DNA from: Rhizomucor pusillus
Taxonomy: Eukaryota > Mucoromycota > Mucoromycetes > Mucorales > Lichtheimiaceae
Assembly: GCA_900175165.2 (NCBI GenBank)
Contig: FWWN02000337.1
Coordinates: 1 to 48,731 of the forward strand
DNA length: 48,731 bases
Direction: 5' to 3'
A program made the translations under genes and the position numbers. Below the pieces are notes generated by a model that was not told the DNA's origin, ran no database searches, and saw only the letters and a program-made list of their open reading frames with translations. Positions 12,176 to 22,673 of this stretch are shown here, in pieces. Position 1 is the first letter of the stretch; each line of letters begins with the position of its first letter.

Positions 12176-14795
12176 ATGTCGGACACCCAACGATCTGATG
12201 TTTTGATTGTTGGAGCAGGTACGCAAACGAGAGCTTTAGAATGCGTACAGTAAGTTAATTTCTTCTGCCGGACCCCAACAAAGGAGCATCTGGTCTGTTG
12301 GCGGCACTTTCGCTGTCGTTGATGGATATCTCGGTCCGCATCATTGGTAAGTAATGCAAAACAAATCTGCATCTATAACCACTGTGATATGACTGAAATA
12401 AAACATTAGACAAGGCACCAAGTTCTTTGGAAGAAAAGAACCCCATTACCCTCCTTTCACCTTTCACACTACAGCGTCTCCACGCGCTGGGCATTACCGA
12501 CTTTGGTGTAAAGCACTGGAGATTCCAGACGTTTACAAACAAGGGGTCGGGATTGAATGCGACATCCAAGGAACGCCAGACGTATCGAGTCTGGGAAAAC
12601 CGCGATGCATACTGCAACTGGGGAGTTTCTTGTCGCGGGGCAGCATTGTGCGAGAAATTGCTAGAAGTACTGCACGAACGTACGGGACTGCAAGTCGACT
12701 ACAACCACGAACTGGTCAATCTTCAGGATATGACGGCAGACGCCATCGTATCGACGATAAAAAATCTGAAAACCGGTCGCGCAGCTTGCTGGAGATCACG
12801 TATCGTCATTGGAGCCGACGGTGCCGAAAGTATGGTTCGTCGAAAATTAGGTATGCACATCGAGTTTCTATGTTGTTATTCGTTTACCACGAGTTCATAC
12901 CTAATTTCCATTGCAGGAATCACGCAGACAAAACTGCATGTAGAGCCACCTATTTCTTTGTATACGCTTCAAGTATCTGCTACATCCAATTTCCCTGGCG
13001 TTCGAGAAGTGGCTACCGTCAGAAAGGGTACAGACACTGTCCTCATGATAGGTAATTCGTTTGGCAGTGTGTAACTTTTGCATGAGCAGTATTAGCTTAT
13101 ATTGTTTACAGGCCACGACAACCAAGTATACATTACTTTGAGGCGAAAAACAAAATGGTCACAAATGTCTCTGTTGAACGGCGACGATGACCTGCTTAAA
13201 AGCATCGAGGCCCACGTCAAATATGTCTTGCAACCATACGATATTTCCTTCAATCGTATATACGAATACAAAAGATGGGAAGGTAATAAGACATTATTTT
13301 AGTCATAGTCTGTCATTTACATGTATGCTAACAATGCTATCCTAAAGTAACAAATCGTATCTCCGAGAAATACTGCGTTGATCGCCGGTATTTCTTGGTT
13401 GGAAATGCAGCGCAGACAACGACACCAAATGAATTCCTTTCAACGAACCTTGGTATCGACCAGGTGCAAAATTTGTGCTGGAAATTATACTTGTATTTGC
13501 GACAGTATGCGCCGCCAACAATTCTCGATACATACCACGCCGAGGCAGCTGCTAGAGCGCGCGAGTATCTTGCAGTTTCTGAATTGTTTGCGATGTTTTT
13601 GACACGAAACGTTGGGCAAGAAGAAGCGCTTTCGGGTTTAAAGCGCACCAAGCAATGGTTTATTGGATGCAACGCCGCGCATCCTGACACGCTAGTCGGC
13701 TCCCACTCGGTTAGTCGAATAGCGCCTGATGCACGACTAAAGCCATATACTGCTCTCCAGATTTTACACACGCAGACTGCTGTCAAAAGCAAATCGACGC
13801 CGAGTGGCAAGAAGGCAAAGAGTGTGGATAACGCGCAGCTTGCTCGGAAACCTTCTACTATCAGCAACAACAGCAGCATTTGGAAGCAGTCCAGCAGCAG
13901 CAACAATAACAGCCACACTTCACTGGGACCTGCTGCTGCGCTGTCCATCGTCACACCATTCGTGCGAGGGATGACAAAGATAAAAACGCGAGGGTACCAG
14001 CATTACGACAGCGAATCGCTCGTTATTGCAGGCCACACCGATCAATGGAAATTGATAAAGGCAAACCAGTACAAGTTGAGCGAACGCATAGCTGAAGATG
14101 GATCACCAACTACGTTCACTTTGCTCGTGTTCTGTCAGTCACTTGACGATCCAGAAAAGATGCAGGCTCTGCAAGCTTTTAGCAGATATTTTCATACTTC
14201 GCTGCTACATTATGAGCAATGGTCGCCCACCGCATCCTCGTCAACGTATGGCGGCTCCTCTTCTTCTCCAACCACACCCATCGCAACAAGTCCAATATCC
14301 TATTTCAACAGATTTTCTATATCCTCCCAGCAATCATCTGGGAGCAGCAGCACTTGCAGCAGTTCAAGCGGTAACCGATTCTCTCGTTTCTTTCCTTCCT
14401 TCTCCTGGTCATCATCAACGACGACCGTCGATAACAGCAGCAAGCAGACCATTGACCAACCAGAGTCACCGAGTTTATTTTCGATCATCTATGTTACGAG
14501 CAGTCAACGGCAACAAGTCGCACAGCTACTTTCCGCTGGATTCTCCTCGCCGCTGCGGACCTCGTACGATCTCAGCAAGTTCTACCTCGACCAGGATTAT
14601 CAAGCGCATAGGGCCTTTGAAGTAGATGTAGAAGAGGGACCCACAGTCGTTGTGATTCGACCGGATGGATACATTGGTGCACGAGCAAGGATACGAGATC
14701 AACTTGATTCCTTGGGCTCTTACTTTGAAGCGTTCTTGAAACCGCCTATCGATCTCGACTCGGCTGCTGCCTTGGTCGCTGACGATTACTGTTGA
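12176..14795 (+). CDS. FAD-dependent phenol-hydroxylase-like protein with thioredoxin-like C-terminus
   Basis: Six exons (12176-12218, 12284-12346, 12410-12850, 12917-13051, 13112-13282, 13348-14795) give 766 residues. The N-terminal Rossmann motif is DVLIVGAGASGLLAAL (GxGxxG at 13-18). The aromatic-hydroxylase DG motif is IVIGADGAESMVRRKLG. The C-terminal part (IIYVTSSQRQQVAQLL, then GPTVVVIRPDGYIGARA) matches the thioredoxin-fold tail of the phenol 2-monooxygenase family. Family enzymes hydroxylate phenolic rings with NADPH and O2. The third FAD motif, normally GDAAH near P, reads GNAAQTTTP here, and the following glycine-rich loop is replaced by FLSTNLG. A Ser/Asn/Gln-rich insert (about 530-560) and a second Ser/Thr-rich loop (TASSSTYGGSSSSP) interrupt the C-terminal half. 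FAD binding and activity are therefore uncertain. Confidence 0.85.
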
Positions 14796-15281
14796 TTTTT
14801 GTTCAAACTCTCCTTCTTCTCCTGTCTTATTCTCTACACTCCTTTGCTCCTTCCATGTAGTATAATTTTATTTTTCGCTCACTTCGACCTGTCCTTGCTG
14901 CCTACTTTCGTTGCGGGTTACTATATATCTTCCTAATGCGACCCTGCTGTAATGACCTCCTTTCCTTTTTAATATCCTTTCCCAAATTTATCTACACCGA
15001 TAATTGTAATGTACCACCCATCACGCAATCTCTCTCCCACCACCCTCGTTTGCAGAAGTATCTCTGTTCACTATTAATATTATTACACTAGTCTCGTAGT
15101 ATTTGTAGCACGTAATAAATGACGGGATCTTTCTCAGTTCGTCGTATAAAATACGTGTTATGCCTTCAACTCTCTCAGCAATCACTTTCCCATTGCTCCT
15201 GATCACTGTTATCATTGTACATACAGTCGTACGTCCACTATCTTTTCTTTTATTCAAACAACAAGTACAAATGGTTTACAT
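14796..15281. other. Intergenic between convergent genes
   Basis: 3' flanks of the flavoprotein and chitinase genes. Pyrimidine-rich; no gene recognised. Confidence 0.5.
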
Positions 15282-16652
15282 TTAACGTCTCAATTGATCG
15301 AACAAACGCCAGCGCTTGCTCTTATTCTTGTTCTTCCTGCTCTTTTTAGACGATGATGATGGTGATGAGCCGCCGTGAACATCGCCAGCAATGGCCGAGG
15401 CAAAGTCAGAGCTGTAAGATTGCGAGGCATCTAAAAAAACAATAAATGTTTGGTGTAAAGAGGAATAAGATAGATTCAGATTTGCAGCCAGGCTTACCCC
15501 ACACAGTGACGCCTCCGAAAACTGAAGCATCCGAACTCTTTAGTTTTTGGATAACAGACTGAAGTTGACTCGCAGGCGTAAAGCCGGACCCAGCAGCGCT
15601 TGACGAGCCAGGAACGCCGAGGAATATCTTTACATCCTTGTTCGGCGACTTGGTCTTTGCCCAGTCGGCCCATTGATCAAAGTTGAAGCTGCTGCTCGAC
15701 ACGGAGCAGAAGTTGTTGTAGAATTGCACGTTCAATGCATCGACGTTTGCATTGTCGATAACACTGCCAAGCATGGCATCAGGGAAAGGGCACTGCGAAG
15801 ATGTTAGTGGAGGATTATTTGAATCTGCTGTACAAGCACAAGTGAACTTGCCTGAGGCGCAGCGGTAATATAGTATTCCTTGGATGAATCCGACTCGAAA
15901 AGTTGCCTCAACTCTTCAATGAATGCCTGTCCGTTTCGATCGGTTTAAAGTTAGAGACAGGAGAAAAGAGTGAATATTTTATATACATACCACGTATCCT
16001 GTCGAACCACCAGCTTCAATGTCTAAATCAAACCCATCGATGGCTACATCGCCAAAGGGGCGCGTGCTGCTGTTACCGCCTAGGAATAAATCCCACAATG
16101 TCTGTGCGAACTTTTTACCATCGCCGTCGTTTGAGAAGCCATAAGAACCACTGGCGCCTCCAAGGGACAAGAGAACCTTCTTGCCCTGGCCCTGGCATGT
16201 CTTGATATCTATGTGAAATAAAGGTCAATTAGGTCATCATCATCATCACGCATTCGGGTGCAAATTTACCATTTGCAACCTGTGGACACTTTAAGAGGTT
16301 TGTGCCATCAAAGTAGGTCTTTTCGCAAGCGGATGCGAGATTAAGGGTAGGCAGACCACCGACATTGAATTCGGTGATGAAGCTCATGATAAGCACGTCC
16401 GAGCTATCATCGCAGTAACTCGCTAGATTCTTTTGAGTTCCGGCACCATTCGCAGAATTCTATATTGTAGATATTATACATGTTAATCAAATTTGTTTCA
16501 ATTGTTGACCAACGTTGTAGCGTATACGTTACCTGGCCCCAGTAAGTCATCACTTTGTATCCGCCATCAAAGAAAGACGACGAGTTGACCCCTTGAGCTG
16601 CAACCAAGATAGATAGGAGAAATACAAATGTCAGCTCTCGCCAGCGAAGCAT
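15282..16652 (-). CDS. Secreted GH18 endochitinase (class III type)
   Basis: Six exons (16652-16533, 16459-16270, 16208-15991, 15926-15852, 15792-15498, 15430-15282) give 348 residues. A signal peptide is evident ([17 protein letters not shown]). The GH18 barrel follows: [35 protein letters not shown], and the catalytic DGFDLDIE with acid Glu ~168. Later elements are [22 protein letters not shown], and [13 protein letters not shown], typical of plant/fungal class III chitinases such as yeast Cts1. It hydrolyses cell-wall chitin during growth or separation. No chitin-binding domain follows; the protein ends in a Ser- and Lys/Arg-rich tail ([14 protein letters not shown]) that could bind anionic wall polymers. 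Intron 4 starts GCAAGT (GC-AG) and is required to make APQ-CPFPD. A TATA box lies ~60 nt upstream. Confidence 0.93.
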
Positions 16653-18422
16653 TTTTTCTTTTCTTTTTGTCCTTGAACTGATGAACTAGCGACTCTCCGG
16701 TTTCTTCTTCTTTTATACCCTAAGGGAAGTCATTCACTCATTAACTGTGCACGCGCTTATCAAAAAGACCTAGTGGTCATTAGGTGTTTATTTTGCTCGG
16801 AGATGAAACAATAAGTGGACTCATTAGAGCGGCGAGTGTGGCAAAAGGTTAGCGTGTTTGAAGATATTAAGCTGATCTAAACAACTCGCTGTAGCTATTC
16901 ATCTCTGTTAACTCACATAATCGATATATGACTTTTTCGCGGGACCGGGATTCACAGCAGGCAGGTATACAAGCCATTAAAAAAACGTGGGATGGATGGC
17001 CGTTATCACTGCATTCTTCCCTTCAGACTATTAAGCTGCAGGTTCGCGCAAATTGTTCGCATGCCAAAGGGAGGGCGGCGGCGGCGGACAGCAATTGGCA
17101 ATGATCGTCACCAAGTAACCTCCAATTTGTGTTACAACCATTTTACCCCACATGACTCTATATGCCATCATCGTTCACCAGAAATAATGACAATAATAAA
17201 AAATTCTGCCATGATTGCTTATTACAGTTATTGACTCAATTGGCAAATATTTTCCCGGAATTCTTTTTCTACATATCTGCTGGAATCTATGCAACATGAG
17301 ATCGTGTTGTAGCACACACACAGAGGTAATGAAAAAGGAGGACGTAAATCCGCGAACAGGAGGAGCTGCCGCTGCCGCCACTGCTGCCGCTGCTATCGTC
17401 ACTGTGCTTGGCAGACACACGCGTTGTAAACAAACGTCATATGAAATCATCGCCAAATCCCGGGTAACGGGATGCTGCCATGCCTACCGTTGTCATGTGC
17501 GTTTTGCTCGATACAAGCATCGATCCAAGTTCGTGATCAAGAAATCCTACCTTGTGATGAAATAATTGGAACAACAACAAATAGAAAGAGTTTCATGTCA
17601 TAAAGTGTACCGTAACTAGGATACGTGCCAATTAGGACCAATTACGTATGTAGTAGTCATAGTGATAATAGGACAGACTTCTTCGTGTTTACTCATTGCA
17701 AGCATATGCCATTCATCCTATTCCAGTGACATGCATGAATGCTGAATAAGCGCATAACGATGTACGTCATGTTTGCGCGTTGGTTTTACCTGCAGGTAAG
17801 GCAAGACGTTGAAAGGGTTTGCTAAAATAAGCAAAGGAATCGTATGTAAGCATTGTCCTGCCTCACCATCCCATGTAAAATACTGTGATCATCACTTTCA
17901 TATTTCATTAACCGCACAGAGACAAGTCAAACGAAAAAAAAGGTTTCCAAAAATTTAAAGTCTTGGAGTATACAACTATCAGTCACCATCAGCGTAACGA
18001 AACCATACTACAGGGCTGTGAGACTGTGTTTGAAGAACGTCAATCACACACAGAGTAGTAGTATACTTTGGCTGCGAGGCTACCACTCACGGATCTGGAA
18101 CTTCCATGTGTTATTTCCAGGAGTTAGCACTAAGAAGAGACAATGTAAGAAAAATCTAGAGATGACAGTGTCGTCTTCTTATAGATAAATGGCTAAATTC
18201 TGCAAAAGTAAACTGAAAATTATGAATACAAAATATTGAAAGCAATCATTTTCCCTCATACTTTTTCGTGATCTGACATGTCGAGCTACCAAATTCGTTG
18301 CTGTATGACAGTCTGAGAAAAGCTGATGCATCCAAGTTTAGACAGATTCACTCCGCCTGTGCTTGGTTGGTGGTGTACTCTTCCCCACATTTTCATGGTT
18401 CCCACAGCAGCCAAGGTTCGAT
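16653..18422. other. Long intergenic region, no gene seen
   Basis: 1.77 kb between divergent genes. I looked for a missing zinc-cluster exon of the downstream regulator and found none. A short GCC/GCT repeat run lies near 17365-17395. No tRNA or transposon was recognised. Confidence 0.45.
16710..16720 (-). promoter_or_regulatory. TATA box of the chitinase gene
   Basis: On the minus strand the sequence reads GGGTATAAAAG, a near-consensus TATA element ~60 nt before the chitinase start codon. Confidence 0.6.
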
Positions 18423-20255
18423 ATGGGAGAACTGGTACTCGGACCGCACAATGGCGTCTCCATCAAGGGCACTCGGCCACGCCGTCCTAAAGGGTTCAGA
18501 AAGGTGCTGGAGCAGGAGCAAGCTCAAAACAGTACTAGCATAAGCCTCAATACCCAGTTCGTCCCTCCCGCAGCGCTCATTTCAGGTCTACCTGGAGGAG
18601 GCAGTAACTGGACAATCGACCAACTGCCCAACAATCATTACCGCATTACGATACCCAACTTTCGCGAAATAGCCAACTTTTTGCATGTACTACGCTGCGT
18701 AGCCGAGGGCACTCCGTACGCAGACACCGTCCTGACAGACAGCGCAAAGCGGACTCACCACCGCATCGCAGTGTTACCTTACATCAGATATCACAGCGAG
18801 CTGTATGCTCGATCGATCTGGAGACCGAGAGACTTAACCAGCTGGAACAACTTCCAATTTTTACTAGGCCACATTGTTGACGGGTGCGTAGATACCTTTG
18901 TTCAATGCATGAACCATTACTACCCCGTTCGACCTCGACGACTCTGGCTGGAGTGGTCCAGTACGCTTTCAGATCCGACGAAAAATTTGCTTGCACTATC
19001 CATTAGCGCATACTGGTGCCGCCATCTCTTCATCCATCACCTGCCGGCTGCGCTGAGCAACTTTCACGAAAGCGAGGTCTTGCACGCCATCCAGTACAAA
19101 TTGACGTTGCTAGCGCAGGAAGCTCTGAGCGAATGCTTCGATGAACCAGCGTACGACCATGTACTCAGTATTTGTTTGCTAAACATGACGACGCTGCTCT
19201 CCATCGAGCAAAAGGCAAAGTACCACACCCTCGCGGTGACGATGGCACATGATTTGAACATTAAGCCTCGGAAAAACAAAAATGACGACAACAGCGACGA
19301 AGCCGAGCTTGCAAATAGGCTCTGGTGGTACTTGTTTCAGATTGACTACATTCTTTTCGAGTCAGGGGCCATCTCCAAGTCGCTTTTGACACCCAACTCA
19401 GACGATCCCGAAGTTTTAGGCCGCCTTTTAGGCCCTATGCCGTGTTCGCTGGACGACTATTCGGAAAATGCAGGTGCGCTGCGCTGGTCGCATACCCTGA
19501 AGCTCTGGATCTCCCGAATGCGACTCGTTCAAGAGGTCGAGAACAACACCGACGCCATGGAATCGCTGTACGAGCAAGTCGAGAATACGATGAAAACCTG
19601 GAGCAGCGAGTTACCACGGGAACTTAAGATTGATTGCACGACGGGGCAGGATGACCTGGCTGAGCTACGGCTGGCATTGTGCTTGGAACGTTGTACAAAT
19701 CATGGATTGCTCCTGTACCACTTTTGTCCACCACCGCGAGAAACTTTGGTGTTGAACGGACTGTCGCGGCATGCAGTGTTTGCCATGATCTCCTGTGCAA
19801 CGGAGTTTATCCGTTTGCGGGGTACAGTTGTCAGCTTTGCGCCTTGCCAAACCTTCCCTGGTGATTTGCTGCGAATGGTTGACGTGCTCTTATATTGCCT
19901 CGAATACAAGGACGCTGTGGTTGTCAATCAAGCTCGGAGGGGTCTCATGGCAGCAAGGAATTTACTTGGCAACATGGCCGAAGTCAAGTGGCAAGATGAT
20001 GTTTGTCTGTCAATGGTAGCCAAAGTCGAAAATGCCCTGAGTCGCCACGAGGATCCGGCTATGCCAGCACCGTCGACAACAACAATAACAAACGAACGAT
20101 CATCAGCATCCCCTACCTTCAAACTATATAATGGCGTCATGATGTTTGACAAGAATTTTTCACCGAGACCTGACTTTTACAATCCATCCACCCTTGATAT
20201 TGGAGATCGAATCATTTTTGAAGACTTTCCACCATCATCATCCTTGTCTGAGTAA
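18423..20255 (+). CDS. Fungal-specific transcription-factor domain protein without visible DNA-binding domain
   Basis: An uninterrupted reading frame gives 610 residues from the first in-frame ATG. The frame stays open about 60 nt further upstream without an ATG, so the true start or an upstream exon is uncertain. The middle (about 180-420) has the helical pattern of the fungal zinc-cluster regulator middle-homology domain (PF04082). Examples are LLALSISAYWCRHLFIHHLP, VLSICLLNMTTLLS, TVAMAHDLNI-type text and LANRLWWYLFQIDYILFESG. No Cys6 zinc cluster (CxxC...CxxC) is visible at the N-terminus or in the upstream 600 bp; only a short basic stretch RPRRPKGFRK is present. It may be a cofactor-type regulator or a relic. 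It lies beside and converges on the sugar transporter gene, 147 bp between stops, which suggests local regulation. Confidence 0.72.
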   Translation: MGELVLGPHNGVSIKGTRPRRPKGFRKVLEQEQAQNSTSISLNTQFVPPAALISGLPGGGSNWTIDQLPNNHYRITIPNFREIANFLHVLRCVAEGTPYADTVLTDSAKRTHHRIAVLPYIRYHSELYARSIWRPRDLTSWNNFQFLLGHIVDGCVDTFVQCMNHYYPVRPRRLWLEWSSTLSDPTKNLLALSISAYWCRHLFIHHLPAALSNFHESEVLHAIQYKLTLLAQEALSECFDEPAYDHVLSICLLNMTTLLSIEQKAKYHTLAVTMAHDLNIKPRKNKNDDNSDEAELANRLWWYLFQIDYILFESGAISKSLLTPNSDDPEVLGRLLGPMPCSLDDYSENAGALRWSHTLKLWISRMRLVQEVENNTDAMESLYEQVENTMKTWSSELPRELKIDCTTGQDDLAELRLALCLERCTNHGLLLYHFCPPPRETLVLNGLSRHAVFAMISCATEFIRLRGTVVSFAPCQTFPGDLLRMVDVLLYCLEYKDAVVVNQARRGLMAARNLLGNMAEVKWQDDVCLSMVAKVENALSRHEDPAMPAPSTTTITNERSSASPTFKLYNGVMMFDKNFSPRPDFYNPSTLDIGDRIIFEDFPPSSSLSE

Positions 20256-20402
20256 TGATATAATAAATCCTTTAATTTGTTGAGTGGCATAGCAATATAT
20301 AATACACAATTATTTACACAAAGAATATAGAATAGAACAGTTAATAAGTTGGGGGAAAGGGGAGGGAAAGGGAAAAGTTATAAATATAAAGAAGAAAATT
20401 GT

Positions 20403-22251
20403 TTAAACATTCAAATCAGCAGTTGTAGCTGATTTCTTTTCATCATCAGCAGTGGCAGAGTCAAAGCGCTGCTCAACAGGCGCCTTGATATCTTGAGCTT
20501 CAAGCTTTTCGTGCGGGGTAGCGTCGCCAAAGAGAGCATCGACTTCTTCCAAGCTCTTTCCCTTGGTTTCGACAAATGTAAAGTAAACTGGCCGGGGAGA
20601 GGAAAAAGGTTCATTGTTAGCAAAAGTTAACATCACATGATGATTGTGTTTCGCATAAAAGCTTACCCAGAACAAAGGCAATCAGGTTCCAAGCGCCGTA
20701 AAAGATGTAAGTTCCAAAACCAATAGCTTCAAGCATCGGGGGAGTCCAAAGACCAACGGCAAAGTTGCAAAGCCAGTTGGAGGAGACGGCCAATGCCATG
20801 CCTTTGGCGCGGGTGCGCAGAGGGAAGATTTCCGCGGGATCTAATAGTGGATAGATAGGTGGTTAGTTTTTTTAAATTCAGCTGGCTGAGTGAATGAATG
20901 AAACCTACAGAGCCAATCGACGCAGGCCCAGGTAGCGCCAAAAGTACCGACGTAAATCATAGTGAAGGTGATAACAAGAATAGCCGAAGTGAGTCCGAGG
21001 TAGACCTTGTTGAAGATAGCCATAATGACAAGCCAGATGGTCAGCAGGATGCTGCCGGTCATAAAGAGCGGGCGACGGCCAGCTCTGTCGACGAGGAAAG
21101 TTGCACCTATAGCGCCAAAGAAATAGACCAATGCAGTGAAACCAGCAAACAGAATGGTAATGTTGCCAGGGCCCAGGACAGCTTCGTACATCTTGGGAGC
21201 ATAGTATGTGACAATGTTGATACCAGACAACTGTCCAAGAGCTTGAACGGCAATTGCAATGAAGGAACGGCGGCGGTAGGTGGTGAACATTTCGAACCAG
21301 GTAGGCTGGCCGAGGGTGCGTTCGTAAGTCACAGCATCCAGGATATCCTGATGTTCTTGCATCACCGCAGGATCGTCCTGGGGCTTGCCGTGGAGCATAG
21401 CAAGAGTGCGCATAGCCTGGTCGTGCTTGTCCTTGCTCACAAGATAACGAGGCGACTCTGGCATGAAGAAGCAGCCAAAAGCCAGTATGGCTGCAAACAC
21501 ACACTGGAGCAATAGTGGGATTCTGAACGACCATTCGTTTTGGATCCATGAGCAACCGTAATCAATGAATTCTGTCAGTTTTTGCACAGATAAGGTTAGC
21601 TCTCCGCCTTGTGTAACCTAAGATGATGACATTGTGTTCCTGCTGTTGTATACTTGCCTGATGCTGTATAACCAAGCATATTGATGCTCATTCCCATTAC
21701 TGTAACTCGACCGCGCTAGAGTTGGATGTTAGTGAGGGGAATATACTTGAGAAAATAAAGTTTCAAAAGCGACTTACGTTGTGAGCTCTGCTCAGTTCCG
21801 CGGTGTAAACGGGCAGTACCGTGCTCAGGAAACCAATGCCGAAACCAGCAACGAGACGACCGATCATGAGCTGTGCCATGTGGAAAGACGCCGTCTGCAA
21901 GATACCGCCCACGATGAAGATAAGTGAACCGATCAAGATCGTAGTGCGACGACCCAGATTGTCCATGAACCAGCTGGTAGGGTAAGCTGTGATCCAAGCA
22001 CCCAACTCGAAAATAGCGACAACGAGACCTTGGATCGTGACATTTGGATTAACGAACCGCGTAAGCCAGTAGTCGTTGACCAGAATACCGGACATGACAC
22101 CTTGATCATCTGTTGTTGGGAGAATGTTAGCATAGAGGCAAAATCAGTAGATCAATGCCAGAGGATACTTGCATCCAAACAGGAATTGGCCCAACGAAGC
22201 ATAGCAGGCAACAAAGTATAAAAGAGTATGACCGCGTAGGAAGCTAGCCAT
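20403..22251 (-). CDS. MFS sugar transporter (hexose/polyol type)
   Basis: Six exons (22251-22173, 22109-21778, 21715-21658, 21571-20909, 20840-20667, 20587-20403) give 496 residues, typical of the sugar-porter family with 12 membrane segments. Signatures are ASLGQFLFGYDQGVMSG, DNLGRRTTI, GRLVAGFGIGFLSTVLPVY, MPESPRYLVS, QALGQLSGINIVTYYAP, DRAGRRPLF, WLYPAEIFPLRTRAKG and the C-terminal ETKGKSLEEVDALF. Substrate specificity cannot be read from sequence alone. Two of five introns start with GC: intron 1 (22172-22110) restores FGYDQG and intron 3 (21657-21572) restores TASEFIDYG. It is transcribed divergently from the polyol-type dehydrogenase, sharing a 422-bp promoter, so uptake and oxidation of the same sugar or sugar alcohol may be co-regulated. 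Confidence 0.95.
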
Positions 22252-22356
22252 GATTTGCAAAGAGGAAGTAAGGGAGAAAGATAGAAAGAGAAACAAAGAG
22301 AAGGAGATAGATCGTTGTTTAAGTCGCGCCCCTCACTCGTCTACCCCGCCCTTACC

Positions 22357-22366
22357 CTTATATAAG
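22357..22366. promoter_or_regulatory. Palindromic TATA element
   Basis: CTTATATAAG is its own reverse complement, ~106 nt upstream of the transporter ATG. Confidence 0.5.
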
Positions 22367-22371
22367 CATCT

Positions 22372-22414
22372 CCACGGGAAATCCAACGGCTCAAGACCCC
22401 AGGGGTTCCCGTGG
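22372..22414. promoter_or_regulatory. 9-bp inverted repeat in the shared promoter
   Basis: CCACGGGAA at 22372-22380 and its exact reverse complement TTCCCGTGG at 22406-22414, 25 bp apart; a candidate two-half-site operator. Confidence 0.5.
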
Positions 22415-22419
22415 CCAAT

Positions 22420-22436
22420 CGGAGACGGGATCCCCG
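22420..22436. promoter_or_regulatory. CGG-N11-CCG (Gal4-geometry) site
   Basis: CGGAGACGGGATCCCCG has inverted CGG triplets with exactly 11 bp between, the spacing bound by Gal4-type zinc-cluster dimers. It abuts a CCAAT box. A match by chance is possible. Confidence 0.4.
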
Positions 22437-22673
22437 CATACACTCCTAAATAGGAAATCAGTTGAATCGCTGCCTCGGACATCGGCGTTGCTAAGTTCCT
22501 TCTTTGTCGCCACCTGCCTTGTATGGACAATTGTTGAATCCAAGGTCAGCTTGGAGCTTCGGTCTTTATTCCCAATAGCAGCAACTTTTAAAGAGCCCCC
22601 CTCAAGCACTCACTTCCCAGAGTTTCCAGCTTTTCTTTCTCTACTTTTTCCCACCTGCCTTCTAGTTACAACC

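Larger units (their letters stand above)
22252..22673. promoter_or_regulatory. Shared bidirectional promoter of transporter and dehydrogenase
   Basis: The two start codons face away from each other across 422 bp. The region holds a palindromic TATA (22357-22366), a 9-bp inverted repeat (22372-22414), a CCAAT box (22415-22419) and a CGG-N11-CCG site (22420-22436). A pyrimidine-rich leader precedes the dehydrogenase ATG. Confidence 0.6.

Noticed and set aside
13337..13954. 205-codon minus-strand open frame opposite the flavoprotein.
   Set aside because: It is the antisense shadow of the conserved FAD-monooxygenase exon; its Leu-rich stretches mirror Gln/Asn codon repeats.
17830..17960. A CxxC-like stretch (CKHCPASPS) upstream of the transcription-factor-domain gene as a possible zinc-cluster exon.
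   Set aside because: Only one CxxC pair is present, spacing to further Cys does not fit C-x2-C-x6-C...C-x2-C-x6-8-C, and no start codon or splice path links it to the gene.
20898..21515. 205-codon plus-strand open frame across the transporter.
   Set aside because: Antisense of conserved transporter membrane segments; no domain of its own.
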